A stretch of 64,000 bases of DNA from Ruania zhangjianzhongii (lineage in GTDB: Bacteria > Actinomycetota > Actinomycetes > Actinomycetales > Beutenbergiaceae), in the NCBI RefSeq assembly GCF_008000995.1, contig NZ_CP042828.1, positions 3,896,882 through 3,960,881 of the forward strand, in the 5' to 3' direction. A program made the position numbers and the translations under genes. Within the stretch, counting starts at the first letter, position 1, and every line of letters begins with the position of its first letter. Under the pieces are notes generated by a model. The model was not told where the DNA came from and made no database searches. It saw nothing but the letters and a program-made list of their open reading frames with translations. Positions 6,986 through 16,556 of this stretch are shown here, piece by piece.

Positions 6986-8856
6986 TCACGCTGCAGCACG
7001 CTCGAACTGGGACCGGTAGAGCTCGTCGTACCGGCCGCCGGTGGCGAGCAGCTGGGCATGAGATCCGGACTCGACGATCCGGCCGGCCTCGAGCACCAGG
7101 ATGGTGTCCGCGGACCGGACGGTGGAGAGCCGGTGGGCGATCACGATCGCCGTGCGACCGGCCAGGGCCTCACCGAGGGCTTCCTGCACGGCAGTCTCGG
7201 AGGTGTTGTCCAGGGTGCGCGGTCGCCTCGTCCCAGGATCACCACCTGGGAGCGGGCGAGCAGCACCCGGGCGATGGTCAGCCGCTGACGCTCACCACCG
7301 GAGAGGCGGTAGCCGCGCTCACCGACGACGGTGTCCAGCCCGTCGGGCAGGCCGGTGACGAGCTCGGCGAGCCGTGCCCGCCTCAGCGCGTCCCAGAGTT
7401 CGGTATCGGTGGCCTCGGGCCGAGCCAGCTGCAGGTTGGCCCGGATCGTGTCATGGAAGAGGTGACCGTCCTGGGTGACCATCCCCACCGTGGTCCGCAA
7501 CGAATCTGCGCTGAGGCTCCGGACATCGGTGCCACCGATCCGGACCGTGCCCTCGTCCACGTCGTACAGCCGAGGCAGCAGCGAGGCGATGGTCGACTTC
7601 CCCGCACCGGAGGAACCGACCAGAGCCACGGTCTGGCCCGGTTCGGCGCGGAAGGAGACCTCGTGCAGCACCGGTTCGCCGCCCCGGTCGTCCAAGGCGG
7701 CGACCTCTTCCAGCGAGGCCAGGGACACCCGCTGCGCTGACGGGTAGCCGAAGCTGACCCGGTCGAACTCCACGGAGACAGCGCCGGCAGGCACCGCCTG
7801 AGCGTCGGCACGGTCCTGGATCAGGGGCTCCAGGTCGAGCACCTCGAAGACCCGCTCGAAGCTGACCATGGCACTCATCACCTCGACCCGGGCGTTGGCC
7901 AGCGCGGTCAGCGGGGCGTACAGCCGGGTGAGCAGCAGAGCGAGGGAGACCACATCGCCGGCCGCCAGCCGGCCGTCCAGGGCAAGGGCCCCGCCGAGGC
8001 CGTAGACCAGCGCCAGCGCGAGCGCGGAGACCAGGGTGAGGGCGATCAGGAACACCTGCTGCAGCATGGCGCTACGGACGCCGATGTCCCGCACCCGCGC
8101 GGCGCGCTCGGAGAACTCTGTCGACTCCTGAGCGGGCCGGCCGAACAGCTTGATCAGGGTGGCGCCCGGGGCAGAGAACCGCTCGGTCATCCGGGTGGTC
8201 ATGGTGGCGTTGTGGTTCGCCGCCTCGCGGCGCAGCCGAGCAAGCCTGGCCCCGAGCTTGCGCGCGGGCAGGACGAACACCGGGAGCAGCAGCAAGGTCA
8301 GCAGCGTCACCTGCCAAGACAGGCTGGCCATCACCACCAGTGCCAGGAGCAGCGTCACGGTGTTGCTGACCACCCCGGAGAGGGTGTCGCTGAAGGCCCG
8401 CTGCGCCCCGAGGACATCGTTGTTCAGCCGGCTGACCAGTGCCCCGGTGCGGGTGCGGTTGAAGAACGCGATCGGCATCCGCTGCACGTGGTCGAAGACC
8501 GTCGTGCGCATATCGAGGATCAGCCCTTCACCGATCGTGGCCGAGAGCCAGCGCTGCGCCATGCTCAGCCCTGCCTCGACCATGGCGATCACCGCGATCA
8601 CCACCGCCAGCGAGATGACCACCGAGAGCGCCGCACCGGCGACGATGGCATCGATCACACGACCGGCGAGCAGCGGCGTCGCCACAGTCACCGCGGCGAG
8701 GACGACGCCGATGCCGACGAATACGGCCACCCGCCGCCGGTGTGGGCGCGCGAACCCACCGATCCGGCGCAGCGTCTCCTTCGAGAACGGCCGCCGGTCC
8801 TGCTGCGCGTGCATCGCGGTGTACATCGAGTGCCACGCGGCCGATTCCATACTCAT
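6986..8856 (-). pseudogene. ABC exporter (fused membrane and ATPase domains), frameshifted in Walker B as read
   Basis: The gene encodes a type IV ABC half-exporter: about six membrane segments, then an ATPase with Walker A (GSSGAGKST) and LSGGERQR signature in one frame. At the Walker B aspartate the frame is lost. The expected ILDEATAHLDNT is restored by removing one base from a GGG (minus strand, 7234-7232) and one from a CCC (7215-7213), 20 bases apart. The remainder, including the H-loop (IAHRLSTVRSAD), continues in another frame to the stop at 6986. Minus two bases, the gene is exactly 622 codons plus stop. Either a recent inactivation or homopolymer sequencing errors. Start ATG with GGGAG upstream. 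Divergent from soxR, with a SoxR box between. Confidence 0.8.
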
Positions 8857-8891
8857 CCGAACAACTCCCGTCCAATGGCTCTTGCGGGTCC

Positions 8892-8922
8892 AGCCTGCAA
8901 CCTCAACAATGGTTGAGGTCAA
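8892..8922 (-). promoter_or_regulatory. SoxR box within the ABC exporter promoter
   Basis: CCTCAACAATGGTTGAGG (8901-8918) is an 18-bp palindrome (7-bp arms, 4-base centre) very close to the enterobacterial SoxR box. On the minus strand -35 TTGACC (8922-8917) and a -10-like CAGGCT (8897-8892) are 19 bases apart, the over-long spacer typical of MerR/SoxR-activated promoters. It lies between soxR and the divergent exporter, so it probably controls the exporter and perhaps soxR. Confidence 0.82.
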
Positions 8923-8941
8923 CAGGGAGAGGAGTGTGAGG

Positions 8942-9397
8942 ATGACCACGCCAGCCTGGCATCAGGGTGAGCTCAGCGTGGGTGAGGTGGCAGCCCGCAG
9001 CGGAGTCCGTGTCTCGACCCTGCACTTCTACGAGCGCAGCGGGTTGATCCAGGCCCGCCGCACCACCGGCAACCAGCGCCGGTACCGGCGCGATGTCCTG
9101 CGCCGGGTCGCCCTGATCCGGATCGCTCAGCGAGTCGGGATCCCGCTCGCCGACGTGCGCGCAGCACTGGCCGAGCTCCCCGAGGCACGGACCCCCACCC
9201 GACGGGACTGGCAGCACCTCTCAGAGCGTTGGCAGGCCGAGCTGGACGAGCGGATCCACCGCCTCCAGCAGCTCCGGGACGACTTCACCGACTGCATCGG
9301 CTGCGGCTGCCTGTCCATCGACCGGTGCTCACTGGCCAACCCCGAGGACGCGTTGGCCACACACGGCCCAGGACCCCGGCGGCTGCTGGAGTCCTGA
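8942..9397 (+). CDS. soxR: Redox-sensitive MerR-family activator SoxR
   Basis: A 151-residue MerR-family regulator. The N-terminal winged helix reads SVGEVAARSGVRVSTLHFYE; a dimerisation helix follows. The C-terminal [2Fe-2S] motif CIGCGCLSIDRC has Cys118, 121, 123 and 129. SoxR senses redox-cycling drugs by oxidation of this cluster and activates promoters with an over-long spacer. In actinobacteria targets are typically exporters and oxidoreductases, which matches the divergent ABC exporter and the convergent nitroreductase. The ATG at 8942 follows GAGAGGAG; an in-frame GTG six bases earlier is an alternative. Confidence 0.95.
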   Translation: MTTPAWHQGELSVGEVAARSGVRVSTLHFYERSGLIQARRTTGNQRRYRRDVLRRVALIRIAQRVGIPLADVRAALAELPEARTPTRRDWQHLSERWQAELDERIHRLQQLRDDFTDCIGCGCLSIDRCSLANPEDALATHGPGPRRLLES

Positions 9398-9413
9398 GCT
9401 CAGAGCACAGAAC

Positions 9414-10031
9414 TCAGAGCACGGTGGCGGCGTCGGCGAACTCCAGCCGGGGCAGCCGCGGCAGCGCCGTACCGCTGCCCTCGGTGTAACCGACGTTGAC
9501 CACCATCAGGGACTGCCAGCCGTTCTCGGCGAAGAACTCGGCGTCGACGGCGTCGAAGTCCATTCCGTTCATCGGGCCGGTCGCCAGCCCCGCGGCCCGC
9601 AGCCCGACGATCAGGTAGCCGGCCTGGATCAGCGCATTGGTCCGAGCCATCGGCGCACAGGCTTCCGGTGACTGGCTCAGTTGCTCCTGCACCTGCGGAG
9701 CGTGCGGGAACAGGGTCCCCATGTGCTGGTAGAAGGCGGGATCAGCGGCGAGCACCAGGGTCATCGGTGCCGTGGCGACCCGTTCCCGGTTCCCTTCGGC
9801 CATCAGCGGCACCAGCCGCTCGCGTGCGGCTCCCCGGCGCAGCACCAGCAGCCGCAGCGGCACGATGTTCATCGCGGTCGGTCCCCACTTGATCAGGTCG
9901 TAGACGTCCCTGATCTGCTCGACACTGACCTCCGTGTCGGTGAACTCCCGCGCTGTCCTCGCGGTGCGGAACAGCTGGTCCGCGGTCTCCGGATCGAGCT
10001 GCAGGTCTCGGACGAGGGTGTCGATACTCAT
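9414..10031 (-). CDS. Nitroreductase-family oxidoreductase (malonic semialdehyde reductase / RutE-like)
   Basis: A 205-residue FMN-dependent nitroreductase-fold protein. It carries the short RutE/HadB-type signatures: RTAREFTD near the N-terminus, YDLIKWGPTAMNIVPLR for FMN binding, AGLATGPMNGMD in the middle and a final NVGYTEGSG segment. Members reduce malonic semialdehyde or quinone/nitro compounds with NAD(P)H; the substrate cannot be decided here. The 3' end faces soxR 16 bases away, making it a plausible member of the same redox response. The ATG at 10031 has no clear ribosome site; the frame extends 13 codons upstream. Confidence 0.85.
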   Translation of the reverse strand: MSIDTLVRDLQLDPETADQLFRTARTAREFTDTEVSVEQIRDVYDLIKWGPTAMNIVPLRLLVLRRGAARERLVPLMAEGNRERVATAPMTLVLAADPAFYQHMGTLFPHAPQVQEQLSQSPEACAPMARTNALIQAGYLIVGLRAAGLATGPMNGMDFDAVDAEFFAENGWQSLMVVNVGYTEGSGTALPRLPRLEFADAATVL

Positions 10032-10112
10032 AACCAGAAGCCTACGGTTGAACGTTGAACAAACTGTCATCGGGCGGCCGTGAGGTTCCCCACGGTCGCC
10101 ACCGATCGCGGC

Positions 10113-13100
10113 TCAGGTGACGGTCGCCAGCACCTCGTCGATCTCCGCCTCCGTGATGGTGCCGGAGCTGATCGACTCGCCGGCACCGACGTAGACGAAC
10201 GACGCCTGGATCATCTCCAGCGGCTGAGCGTGCAGCCGGGACCAGGCCAGCCGGTACAGCGCGAGCTGCATCTGCCGAGCGCGCAGTGTGCGGGTGTCCC
10301 GCGGTGGCGCCCCGGTCTTCCAGTCCACGATGTGCACGCCACCGTCGGATGCGGCAAAGACGGCATCGATGCGACAGCGCACCATCACCGACCGGACCGG
10401 GGTCTCGATGTCCACCTCCACTCCGACCGGGGTCGCAGTGGCCCAGTCGCTGGCCAGGAACGCGCGCTGCAGCTCGGCCAACGCAGCGTCCTCGCCACTG
10501 AGATCGTCGTCAGCACCCGGCAGATCCTCCCAGTCGAGCAGGGCTCGGGAACCGAAGTACTGCTCCACCCAGGCGTGGAACCTGGTGCCCCGGCGGGCCT
10601 GGACGCTGGGCTGGTGCGGCACCGGCCGGCGCCGGCCCCGCTGGAAGGCGGTCTGGTCCTGGGCGAGGGCGACCACGGCGGAGGCGGACAGGTGCGCCGG
10701 CCGGTCCGGTGCTTGGGCCCCGGCGCGGTCCCGTTCGGCCAGCAGCAGCTCGGCATCGCGCCACCAGTCTTGCGCCTGCTCGCTCACCCCGGGCAGCGAG
10801 GCGGTCCTCGGATCGGGCCAGAGCTGTTCCCACTGCCGGCCGATGGCTGCCTCCGGCTCCGGCCAGGCCGCGACCCGGGCGGCGGCACCGGCGGGATTGC
10901 TCTCGTACTGGGACTGGGCAGGCAGCGCTGCCAGCTCCACCAGGCCGGCGTCGAGCAGCTCCACCAGGAACGGCGATGGACGCTTCGGCCGGATCTGATT
11001 GACCCAGAAGGATCCGGTGAGCAGCAGATCGTGCCGGGCGCGGGTCAGCGCCACATACGCCAGGCGCCGTTCCTCCCGGAGCAGGCGCTGCCCCTCGTCC
11101 AGCCGGAACGCCTCGAGCGCGGACTCCATCTCGGTGTGCGTCCCCGCCTCCTCCACGGCCAGCTCGGGCAGCGAAGCAGCGTCACCGCGCAGGAAGTACG
11201 GCAGGGTACCGATCGGGCTGAGCCAGCCACCGCTGGTCACCGGCTTACCCTCGGCCGGAGTGTGCTGCAGGGAGGGGAAGTCGCCCATGTTCATCCCGGC
11301 GACCACGACGCAGTCCCATTCCAGACCCTTGGCGGCGTGCACGGTCATGATCTGGATCGCGCGGGAGTCCGGTTCGGCCTCGACCACTTCCAGCCCGCGC
11401 TCCTCGTCCTCGGCGACGTCCAGGTAGGTGAGGAACGCGCTCAGCGTGGGCGAGTCGGCGGAGCCGGCGAAGTCGGCACCCGCCGCGGTGAAGGCATCCA
11501 GGTGACGGCGGGCATGTCCGGCACTGCCGGGAGTGGCCGCCAGCACCTCCATGTCCAGCTCGAGCGCCTGCTCCGTGGCGGTGATCAGTTCCGGTACGGA
11601 CAGGTGGGTGAGCGAGCGCACCTGGCGGATCGCACGGGCCAGCCGCTGGAGCCGACTGGTCGCCACCTCGCTGAGGGACCGCCCGCGCGGACTCTGCCAG
11701 CCCGCCTTCGGAAGCCGGTCCACCGCTTCCACCAGGCTGGCTTCCTCGACTGCCTCGCGAACCTGCGGAACCTCCTCACCGGCGTCCGGCTCGGCAGCAG
11801 AGTCCGCACTGCTCGGCCGGGCCCAGGACTTGGCCTGGCTGCGCGCCCAGTCGGCAAGTACCCGCAGGTCGGCCGCGCCGAGATTCACGCTCGGCCCGGT
11901 GAGCAGCCGCATCATCGCGTCCCCGCGGGAGGGGTCGTGTGCCACCTGCAGCGCCGCCCGCAGATCGGAGACCTCGGGCGTGGACAGCAGACCGGCCAGG
12001 CCCACCACCTGGCACGGCAGCCCGGCAGCGGTCAGCGCCTGCTCGACGGCGACGAACTGGGCCCGCCGGCGGCACAGCACAGCCGCCGAGAAGCCCTCCG
12101 GCGACCATCGAGGAGCGAGGTAGTCGGCAATGTGCTCGGCCTCTTCCAGATGAGTCTCGAGGTAGCGGGCCTGCACTCGCCCCGGCCCGGCCCCCGGGCG
12201 CGGGACCAGCGGTGCTACGGCGCCGGAGCGTAGCGGTGCGGCCAGATGGTTGGCGGCGTGCAGCACGGCCAGGTCGTTGCGCCAGGCCGTGCTCAGGTTC
12301 ACGCTCCGAGCCGGACCGGCCGCCCCCGGGAAAGTGTCCGGGAAGTCGAGCAGAGTGCCGGCAGCGGCACCGCGCCAGCCATAGATGGCCTGGTTCGGGT
12401 CGCCGACCGCGGTGACCGGGTGCCCTGCGCCGAACAGGGCGCGGAGCATCTGCACCTGTGCGATCGAGGTGTCCTGGTACTCATCCAGCAGCACTGCCCG
12501 GTACCGGGACCGCTCCCCTGCGCCGACGTCGTCGACCTGGGCAGCGATCGTGGCTGCCAGGCGCACCTGGTCACCGAAGTCCACCACACCGTCGGCACGC
12601 TTGCGGGCGCCGAAGGCGGCCACCAGGTCCATCAGCTGCAGCCGGGTGCGCAGCGATCCGACCACCTTCAGCACGGCGGCACGCACCCCCGGCTTCTTGC
12701 CCGGTTCGTCCTCCTTGTCGAGGATCGTCTGGATCAGCCGGTCGATCTCGGCTGCCGCCTCCTGCGGGCTGCGGCCATGCTCGGAAAGCTCGGCCGCCAG
12801 GGCCGCCACCGCATCGACGACGGTACTCACCGCCGAGGTCGTCTCCAGGTCCTCTGCCCAGGTCTGCACCAGGTCGTCGGCAAGCTGGTACCGGCCGGCG
12901 TCCCCGATCAGCGTGGCGTCCGGATCGATCCCGATCCGGAGTGCGTGGTCGGTGACGATCCCCGCGGCATAGGAGTTGTAGGTGGCGATCCGGGGCTGGT
13001 CCTCGACCGCGTCCGTGCTGATCACCCCGGCCCGAGAGAGCCGCCGTAACCGGGAGCGGATTCGCACGGACAGCTCGGAGGCGGCCTTCCGGGTGAAGGT

Positions 13101-13331
13101 CAGGCCGAGGATCTCGCTGGGCCGCACCCGCTGGTTGGCCACCAGGTAGACCACCCGGGCGGCCATCGTCTCGGTCTTGCCAGAACCCGCGCCGGCCACC
13201 ACCAGCATCGGTTCCAGTTCGGCCTCGACCACCACCCGCTGCTCATCGGTGGGGGGCGGCTGGCCGAGTGCTTCGGCGATCGCCGCAGCGGTCCAGTCCG
13301 CACCGGCCGGTGTTCCTGCGTGCTGGCTCAT
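10113..13331 (-). CDS. adnB: AdnB-type ATP-dependent helicase-nuclease subunit
   Basis: A 1,072-residue UvrD-like motor fused to a RecB-like nuclease. Walker A is AGAGSGKTET, Walker B is AVLLDEYQDTS, and GDPNQAIYGWRG and VHAAKGLEWD are present. The C-terminal PD-(D/E)XK nuclease shows CRIDAVF and HIVDWKTGAPP. In mycobacteria AdnAB is a heterodimeric motor-nuclease that resects DNA double-strand breaks, with AdnB as the main translocase. The start overlaps the adnA stop by four bases (ATGA), so the subunits are translationally coupled. Length is close to mycobacterial AdnB. Which subunit is A or B is assigned from gene order and from the iron-sulfur cysteines in the partner. Confidence 0.9.
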   Translation of the reverse strand: MSQHAGTPAGADWTAAAIAEALGQPPPTDEQRVVVEAELEPMLVVAGAGSGKTETMAARVVYLVANQRVRPSEILGLTFTRKAASELSVRIRSRLRRLSRAGVISTDAVEDQPRIATYNSYAAGIVTDHALRIGIDPDATLIGDAGRYQLADDLVQTWAEDLETTSAVSTVVDAVAALAAELSEHGRSPQEAAAEIDRLIQTILDKEDEPGKKPGVRAAVLKVVGSLRTRLQLMDLVAAFGARKRADGVVDFGDQVRLAATIAAQVDDVGAGERSRYRAVLLDEYQDTSIAQVQMLRALFGAGHPVTAVGDPNQAIYGWRGAAAGTLLDFPDTFPGAAGPARSVNLSTAWRNDLAVLHAANHLAAPLRSGAVAPLVPRPGAGPGRVQARYLETHLEEAEHIADYLAPRWSPEGFSAAVLCRRRAQFVAVEQALTAAGLPCQVVGLAGLLSTPEVSDLRAALQVAHDPSRGDAMMRLLTGPSVNLGAADLRVLADWARSQAKSWARPSSADSAAEPDAGEEVPQVREAVEEASLVEAVDRLPKAGWQSPRGRSLSEVATSRLQRLARAIRQVRSLTHLSVPELITATEQALELDMEVLAATPGSAGHARRHLDAFTAAGADFAGSADSPTLSAFLTYLDVAEDEERGLEVVEAEPDSRAIQIMTVHAAKGLEWDCVVVAGMNMGDFPSLQHTPAEGKPVTSGGWLSPIGTLPYFLRGDAASLPELAVEEAGTHTEMESALEAFRLDEGQRLLREERRLAYVALTRARHDLLLTGSFWVNQIRPKRPSPFLVELLDAGLVELAALPAQSQYESNPAGAAARVAAWPEPEAAIGRQWEQLWPDPRTASLPGVSEQAQDWWRDAELLLAERDRAGAQAPDRPAHLSASAVVALAQDQTAFQRGRRRPVPHQPSVQARRGTRFHAWVEQYFGSRALLDWEDLPGADDDLSGEDAALAELQRAFLASDWATATPVGVEVDIETPVRSVMVRCRIDAVFAASDGGVHIVDWKTGAPPRDTRTLRARQMQLALYRLAWSRLHAQPLEMIQASFVYVGAGESISSGTITEAEIDEVLATVT

Positions 13332-16300
13332 CGGGCGACCCGATCGCCGGTGGGCTGCGCCGGGCAGGAGGTGAGCACCGGGCAGGTGCGGCAGGTGTCG
13401 TTCGGCCTTGCCTCGAACCGGCCAGCCGCCATCGTCTCGGCGCCATCCCGGATCAGATCCTCGGCCCAGCGGGGATCAGCGGCCTCGGTGAGCAGCCCCT
13501 GGTCCCGCTGGGCGGCATTCTTCGCCTTGGTGCCCACGTAGAGCAGGGCGGCCCCGGCACTGCGGCCGAGCTCCTCAGCACCGGCGGCGACCTGCTCGTC
13601 GAACGCGTCGGCGAAGCCTCCCCGGTCAGCGGCCACCTGGTAGGAACCGAGCTGCGGGTGCTGCGCTGCATCGGCAGCAGTGACCGCGGTGGAGCCGGTC
13701 TTCAGGTCCACGATCCGCACCCCCGTCCTGGTCAGTTCGACGCGATCGACCTGACCACGCAGAACCGCCCGGCCCAGGTCCACCTCGAACGGCACCTCAG
13801 TGGCTACCGGATCCGGATGGGCGCCGAGATAGTCGGCCAGCTTGTCCGTCATCTCCTCGGCGCGGCGGCGCTGCACGTGACCCACCCATCCCTCGGGCAG
13901 GTCCAGCTCGTGCCAGCGTGCCTCCAGCTCGGTGCGCAGCTCGGCGCGCGTGCCGTGCGGGTGGGTCGCGGCGATCTCATGGATCAGGTTGCCCAGACTC
14001 TGGGCGGCACTGTCCGCAGGCTGGCCACCGGACCGGGTGAGCATCCAGCGCAACGGACAGGTGTTGACCAGGTCCATCGTCGATGGGCTCACCGGCACCG
14101 GCTCGCCGGCTTCGGCCAACGGTCCGGAACTGGTTGGAGTGAGCAGTGCGGGCCACCCCTGCGGGTCCGCCCCGGGGACGTCCCGCTCGGCCAGGTGGCT
14201 GAGCACCGCCGCAGCCTCCGAGGCGAGTGCCAGCTCCTCAGCGCCCGCCTCCTGGCCGAGCAGCACCGGTCGGACCTGTGCGCGCAGCCGCCCGACCAGA
14301 CCTCGAAGGTCCAGCGGATGCGGCACCTGCGCGACGGCCGGGACTTCCTCGGTGTCGGGCAGCAACGTCTCGAAGAACATCGACGGCCGGGCGTCGGTGT
14401 TCAGCACGGCGGTGACCAGCACCTCCTCCCGAGCCCGGGAGCAGGCGGAGACGAACGCGCGCAGCTCACCCTCGTACACCTCCCGGCGGGCCCGGCGGAA
14501 CCTGTCCAGCTCGGCGCCGGCCTGACCGCGGGAGGTGGCCACATGCCGCGCTGTGGCGATATCGGCCAGCTCGGCGGCACCCAACAGCGAATCCCGGATG
14601 CGCAGATCTGGCCAGATCTCCTCCTGCACACCGGCCACCACCACCACGTCCCACTCACCTCCGGCGGCACCGGCCGGAGTGTGCACCGCGACCGCATCAC
14701 CCAGACGGCCCTGCTCGGCGAGAGTATCGGCAGGAAAGTCCTGGGCCTCCAGGTGCCCGAGGAACCCGGCCGGAGATGCCATCGTGGCCCGGTCGGTGAA
14801 CTGCTCCGCTGCCCGGAACAGCGCCATCACCGCATCCAGGTCGGTATCTGCCCGGTCCGCACCGGCTCCACCCGCCAGCGCCTGCCGCTGCCAGGTGCCG
14901 GACAGCCCGGTGGCCGACCAGATCGCCCACAGCACCGTCTCCACAGTGGCTGCCTCCTCACCGAGGGCCGCTCGGCCCGCAGCCAGGACACCGACCACGC
15001 CGCGCACCCCCCGGGCCAGCCGGGCGGGCAGCTCTAGCTCGGTGTCCAGCTCACCCGTGGCGGCACCGGTGAGCAGGGCCGCGACCAGCTCGTCGGAGTG
15101 CCGGGCGCCGCCGGCAGCACGCTCCGCCTGACGCAGGTGCCGGCGCAGCGCGCGCACAGTGACGGCGTCCATCCCCCCGACCGGGGAGCAGAGCAGCGCC
15201 ACCGCAGCCTCGGCGTCGACCTGTTCGTCGAGGATGCAGCGCAGCGCGAGCAGCAGCGGGCTGACCGCCGGCTCGTCCCGCAGCGGCCGATCCGGCAGCG
15301 CCATCTCCAGCGGGACCCCGGCACTGCGCAGCCCCCGGCGGATCGCGCCGGCCAGTGCGCCGGAACGCACCAGTACCGCCATCTGGGACCACGGCACCTC
15401 CTGGTGCACATGCTGTTCGCGGAGGTGGCGGGCGATCGCGGCGACCTGTTGCGCCTCGCTGGCCAGCAGGGTGGTGCGCAGCTGGGACCCGGTGTGGGTC
15501 GGGGTGGCGCGGCGGCGCTGGGTCTCCTGCAGAGTGGGCAGTGCGGCGGTCAACGTCGCGATCGGTTCCCGCAGGCCAGAGCCGTGCCGCCACACCTGGG
15601 CAAGGACGTGCGAGCGAGCGCCCCAGGCACCGTCCTGGCCCGGGGGCAGGGACGCGGTGTGCAGCAGCGCCGGGAGCCCGCCGCGGAACTGCTGGACCGC
15701 GAGATCGGCATCGCCGAACACGGCCAGCCGGGCGCCGTCGTCGGCAAGTGCGTCCAGCAGTCGAGCCGTGGCCAGGGTGGCGTCCTGATAATCGTCATGC
15801 AGCACCAGGTCCCATCGCGGCCGTTCGGTGCCAGGAGCCTCCTGGTCCCAGGTACGCAGCGCATGGGTGGCCTCGTCCACGATCGAGGCGGCGTCGTAGC
15901 GCGCCCCGCGGTCGGGTGTGGTCTGCCCGAGCGCCATCACCTGGGTGTACTCGGCGAGCAGCGCCCCGGCGGCCACCCACTCCGGGCGGTCATGCCGGCA
16001 GCCCCACTCGGCCAGCCCCTGCCCGTCCAGACCGGCTTCGGCGGCGCGCATGTGCAGATCGCGCAGCTCGTCGCGGAAGGCGCGCAGCTCGAGTGCCTCT
16101 GGCGGGACGGACGCCGGCCAGTCGATCCACGCACCGTCCCCGGCGGCATGCCCGGCGAGCAGCTCGGTGAGGATCTGGTCCTGCTCGGGTCCGCTGATCA
16201 GCGTCGGCGGCGGTTCCCCGCGCAGGGTCGCACGCAGGCGCAGGATGGCGAACGCCAGCGAGGCCGGGGTGCGCACCAGCACCGAGGAGGTGGTGCGCTG

Positions 16301-16516
16301 CAGGCGAGCGGCGACGGCGTCCCGCACCACCGCTGCCCGGCGGCGGGTGGGGACCAGCAGCACCCCAGTACCCTCGGTGGTGGTGAGCCACCGCGTGAAG
16401 GTGTCGATCGCCGTCGTACTCTTTCCCGTTCCGGGTGCCCCGTGCACCACGTGGTGTCCGCCGGCGAGGATCGCCTCACCGGCAGCGCGCGCGATCGGGT
16501 CCTGCGGGATGGTCAT
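13328..16516 (-). CDS. adnA: AdnA-type helicase-nuclease subunit with iron-sulfur nuclease domain
   Basis: A 1,062-residue partner of AdnB. Walker A is HGAPGTGKST near residue 25-34, followed by a divergent UvrD-like motor. The C-terminal nuclease carries GQVDRVELT and RIVDLKTGST. A cysteine upstream of the nuclease (NTCPLRWML) and three near the C-terminus (CRTCPVLTSC) form the iron-staple [4Fe-4S] pattern of AddB/AdnA nucleases. It acts with AdnB in end resection and recombinational repair. It opens the two-gene operon; the next gene (DUF3152) lies 40 bases upstream on the same strand. Confidence 0.9.
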   Translation of the reverse strand: MTIPQDPIARAAGEAILAGGHHVVHGAPGTGKSTTAIDTFTRWLTTTEGTGVLLVPTRRRAAVVRDAVAARLQRTTSSVLVRTPASLAFAILRLRATLRGEPPPTLISGPEQDQILTELLAGHAAGDGAWIDWPASVPPEALELRAFRDELRDLHMRAAEAGLDGQGLAEWGCRHDRPEWVAAGALLAEYTQVMALGQTTPDRGARYDAASIVDEATHALRTWDQEAPGTERPRWDLVLHDDYQDATLATARLLDALADDGARLAVFGDADLAVQQFRGGLPALLHTASLPPGQDGAWGARSHVLAQVWRHGSGLREPIATLTAALPTLQETQRRRATPTHTGSQLRTTLLASEAQQVAAIARHLREQHVHQEVPWSQMAVLVRSGALAGAIRRGLRSAGVPLEMALPDRPLRDEPAVSPLLLALRCILDEQVDAEAAVALLCSPVGGMDAVTVRALRRHLRQAERAAGGARHSDELVAALLTGAATGELDTELELPARLARGVRGVVGVLAAGRAALGEEAATVETVLWAIWSATGLSGTWQRQALAGGAGADRADTDLDAVMALFRAAEQFTDRATMASPAGFLGHLEAQDFPADTLAEQGRLGDAVAVHTPAGAAGGEWDVVVVAGVQEEIWPDLRIRDSLLGAAELADIATARHVATSRGQAGAELDRFRRARREVYEGELRAFVSACSRAREEVLVTAVLNTDARPSMFFETLLPDTEEVPAVAQVPHPLDLRGLVGRLRAQVRPVLLGQEAGAEELALASEAAAVLSHLAERDVPGADPQGWPALLTPTSSGPLAEAGEPVPVSPSTMDLVNTCPLRWMLTRSGGQPADSAAQSLGNLIHEIAATHPHGTRAELRTELEARWHELDLPEGWVGHVQRRRAEEMTDKLADYLGAHPDPVATEVPFEVDLGRAVLRGQVDRVELTRTGVRIVDLKTGSTAVTAADAAQHPQLGSYQVAADRGGFADAFDEQVAAGAEELGRSAGAALLYVGTKAKNAAQRDQGLLTEAADPRWAEDLIRDGAETMAAGRFEARPNDTCRTCPVLTSCPAQPTGDRVAR

Positions 16517-16556
16517 GATCCGATCCCATCATCGGCTACCGACATCCGCACACGTC

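Noticed and set aside
9398-9413. CTCAGAGCAC direct repeat between soxR and the nitroreductase gene
   Set aside because: Two short copies at a convergent junction, no hairpin and no coding effect; too little to call.
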